NCBI GenBank assembly: GCA_040383945.1
Contig: JBEICN010000018.1
Coordinates: forward strand, 1 to 19,401
Length of the DNA: 19,401 nucleotides
Direction: 5' to 3'
Source: CAIVSN01 sp040383945
GTDB taxonomy: Bacteria > Patescibacteriota > Gracilibacteria > BD1-5 > UBA2023
In this document: positions 17,206 to 19,401 of the stretch, in pieces
Layout of the letters: each line of letters starts with the position of its first letter
Numbering within the stretch: position 1 is the stretch's first letter
The notes under the pieces: generated by a model
What the model was told of the DNA's origin: nothing
Database searches by the model: none
Seen by the model: only the letters and a program-made list of their open reading frames with translations
Made by a program: the position numbers and the translations under genes

Positions 17206-19134
17206 ATGCTTACCTCGCGCATTTACAAGCACCATCCTGACGAGCAAACTCTGCAGGTGGTTACAAAGAGAATTCAAATCAACGAAATTTCCACGCTCTA
17301 TTTTCAAATTTTTTCAGAACAAAGCGCGGTTATTGCTCTGGTTGAGTCGCAAATAGTAGAACTTTGTTCTGATTACCAGCTCCGAAAAGAAAGCGAAGAT
17401 ATTTTCTTTACCAAGCTGCTTTCTTGACTGAATCGTCTTATATCCAGTCAATCCAGCACATTTTCAAAATCAGGAATGCGTGCCTTTTTGGGAATTTTAC
17501 GAGGTTCAGAATTATTATTTTCAGTATGCGGAAACTACCAGGCCTATCTCCAGCAGGAAGACTCGATTATTAACATCGCTGATGGTATGAGTTCCGGTAT
17601 CATGGAATTTTCTTATGTATCGAGTGGCTCCATACTTCCAGGAAATAGCCTTTTCGTGTGTAATCGTGATTTGCTCAGCTTTCTCACGAGCGAAGATTTG
17701 GAAGAATTCAGTCTCGACCACGACCCATCTATTATTGAAAATCTCATTTCCCGTGAGGCAACTGACGAAGTCGTTGACTGCCTCTTGTTCTTTTATGACG
17801 AAGCAACGGTTGCGGACCCACTCAAGCGATTTGCACGCTCAGGCCCAAGTTTTTTGGAGACTACATGAGATCTTGTCGTATCAGGATATCGCTCAATGGT
17901 TCAGAAAATTCAAACTCTGCAACTCAAAGAACGTTATGAAACCATCATATCCCACCCAAAAATACAATCGTTTATCAAAAAAAAGGAGGTTCGAATCGGC
18001 ATGTTTGGGGTCGGTATCGGAGTTTCACTCATTCTCCTGATGCTGATTATACGCTCCGTATTTTACACAAGTATGGTAACAGCAGTTCCAGAAGAATACA
18101 AAACAAAACTCATAGAAGCTGAGCAAATAATCGGAAGATCTACTCGAGATATGGCAAATCGAGAGCTTTTCAAGCAAAATCTTTCCAAGGCAGAATCTCT
18201 CATTTTTGAAGTACGAGATAAAAAAATGTTTGCTAACGATGTAAAAAGCCTACTAGAAAAGATTTCCGTTCTCAAGCGCCAATTGAACGCCATCGAAAGT
18301 ATCGACCTTGAGAATCGACCTGTGGACTTCAACCTCCCTGAGGGTACAGAACCAGTTACACTTTTGGAACATACCAAAAAATTCTACATCGTAGCAAAAA
18401 CAGGAGTATACGGACCTTTTGTAAAAGGAAATGAAACAAAATTTTCTCCATTTCCCGATAAAGAATTGGCAAAAAGTGCCGATATTACTCCAGAGGGAAA
18501 CATTATGATTCTCACCGAAAACAACAAAATCATCCGATTTGCCAAATGAGAATTTAACTACATGAATATAGAGTGACAAACGACATGGCAAACGAGTTCT
18601 AGTATAAAAGCATTCATTGGAAACATCTATCTTCTCTCGGAAGATGGTAAACAGATTTTCAAACACCGACCAAGTATAGTCGGATTCAGCGCAAAGATGC
18701 CAATGATTGCCGGATCACCACTTATTGGTAAAAACCTTTTGGATTTTACGATTGACGGTGGGTTTTATGTGCTACAATCCGACCTTACACTCGAAAAGTA
18801 CACCACTTCCCCATCATTTTCTCGTGCTGGAGTCGTGCTCAACAAACTCCCAGACAACTATGGAATCTCGAGTGATACTCCTGCAAAAATCTTCTCCACA
18901 TCAAGCTCAAACTTTGTTTACATGCTTATCGACGGACGAGTGCTGATTTTTGAACCAGATTCCAAAGTTTTTAAGAATGTTCGGAACTTGAAATATCTCG
19001 GACAAATCGAAGTTACTGGACATGACATACGATCGATACTCGCTCCAAAAGACGGAGAAATCATGGTCGTAACTCAAAAATGAATCTCGAATATCAAATT
19101 CGAAGTTTCCGACAGTAAAATTATTCTCCGATAA
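17206..19134 (+). CDS. PP2C-like / single-TM / propeller-like fusion protein
   Basis: 642 aa, with five TGA codons read as Gly. Cytoplasmic residues 1-230 look like a degenerate PP2C-type phosphatase: FSVCGNYQAYL resembles the GDSRAYL strand and SGSILPGNSLFVCNRDLLSF (139-158) resembles the lPGDxlllcSDGL strand, but the metal-binding aspartates are not seen. One TM helix lies at about 265-287 (IGVSLILLMLIIRSVFY). A coiled-coil segment follows outside (about 300-360), then a strand-rich C-terminus (about 380-642) with recurring blocks such as GNIMILTENNKIIRF, GNIYLLSEDGKQIFK and NFVYMLIDGRVLIFEP, like propeller blades. It may sense an outside signal and relay it in. ATG 17206 is preferred over TTG 17197. 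The stop TAA overlaps the next ATG (TAATG). Confidence 0.7.
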
Positions 19135-19401
19135 TGACATATATTTCTGAGGGAATCTTGATTGAAAAAACAGAAATTCGAGATCGAGAGAAGTCGTATC
19201 TCATCCTCAGTAAAGATTTTGGGAAAATGAGATGATTTTACAAGGAATCTCCAAAATCAATTCAATGTGATATCGGCAATATTATCGAAATAGCCATCGA
19301 GAGAAAATGAGAGGTCAATAACATAAAGTCCTGTCGACCAAAACAAAGTTTCCGCACGGAAAATCTTAGCTTTGAAAGTTTACACAAATTTCTACTGATT
19401 C
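19134..19401 (+). CDS. RecO-like protein, N-terminal part (runs off the window)
   Basis: 89 codons visible, no stop within the window. The start MTYISEGILIEKTEIRDREK and the strand YLILSKDFGKMRGFYKES follow the RecO N-terminal OB fold (an eGiVL strand, then a lfT-G-akG strand). RecO loads RecA on gapped DNA in the RecFOR pathway. Two TGA codons read as Gly (MRGFY, RKGEV). The ATG overlaps the stop of the preceding gene by one base (TAATG), so translation is probably coupled. Similarity is short and I am only moderately sure of the family. Confidence 0.5.

Overview
The window reads as chromosomal DNA of a Candidatus Gracilibacteria / Absconditabacteria (BD1-5 / SR1) member of the Patescibacteria (CPR). 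The main reason is the genetic code. Nearly every gene is cut into pieces if UGA is a stop, but becomes one full-length, recognisable protein if UGA is read as glycine (code 25). I count about 65 in-frame TGA codons. Many sit on invariant glycines: four in the YchF G3 region, one in an ABC signature (SGGQ), one in a Walker A motif, one at the QueA C-terminus, one in the MurF GDMxELG motif and one in the helicase DGP motif. All 14 complete genes end in TAA or TAG, none in TGA. TGG still encodes Trp. AT-rich composition, compact spacing and almost no Shine-Dalgarno sequences fit the same lineage.

Layout. 1-317: two almost identical 119-bp tandem repeats, each with a strong hairpin. 318-2012 (-): ABC-F ATPase. 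2013-2796: gene-poor, structured stretch with a possible minus-strand transcript ending in stacked hairpins and a probable plus-strand small RNA with its own promoter and terminator. 2797-3996 (-): queA. Divergent from it, 4078-6913 (+): a membrane GT2 glycosyltransferase followed by a membrane-anchored PEGA-domain protein, and then an orphan 129-aa gene. 7450-9708 (-): PcrA/UvrD helicase with C-terminal Tudor-like domain. 9785-11365 (-): membrane-anchored M23 peptidase with C-terminal SLH-type repeats. 11486-13905 (+): a large protein with a GGDEF motif and a small unknown protein. 13937-16650 (-): ychF, a small two-TM protein, and a MurF-like ligase lacking the usual N-terminal domain. 16790-19401 (+): a coiled-coil protein, a PP2C-like/TM/propeller-like protein, and the start of a RecO-like gene.

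Themes. Several genes concern the cell envelope: glycosyltransferase plus PEGA protein, M23/SLH hydrolase, MurF-like ligase. Others are core housekeeping: queA, ychF, ABC-F, pcrA, recO-like. A recurring promoter layout places a TANNNT -10 box about 4-10 nt (mostly 6) before the ATG, so many mRNAs here should be leaderless or nearly so. The less ordinary parts are the GGDEF-like protein, the PP2C-like/propeller fusion and the two possible RNA genes. I did not find tRNA, rRNA, CRISPR or transposase sequences.
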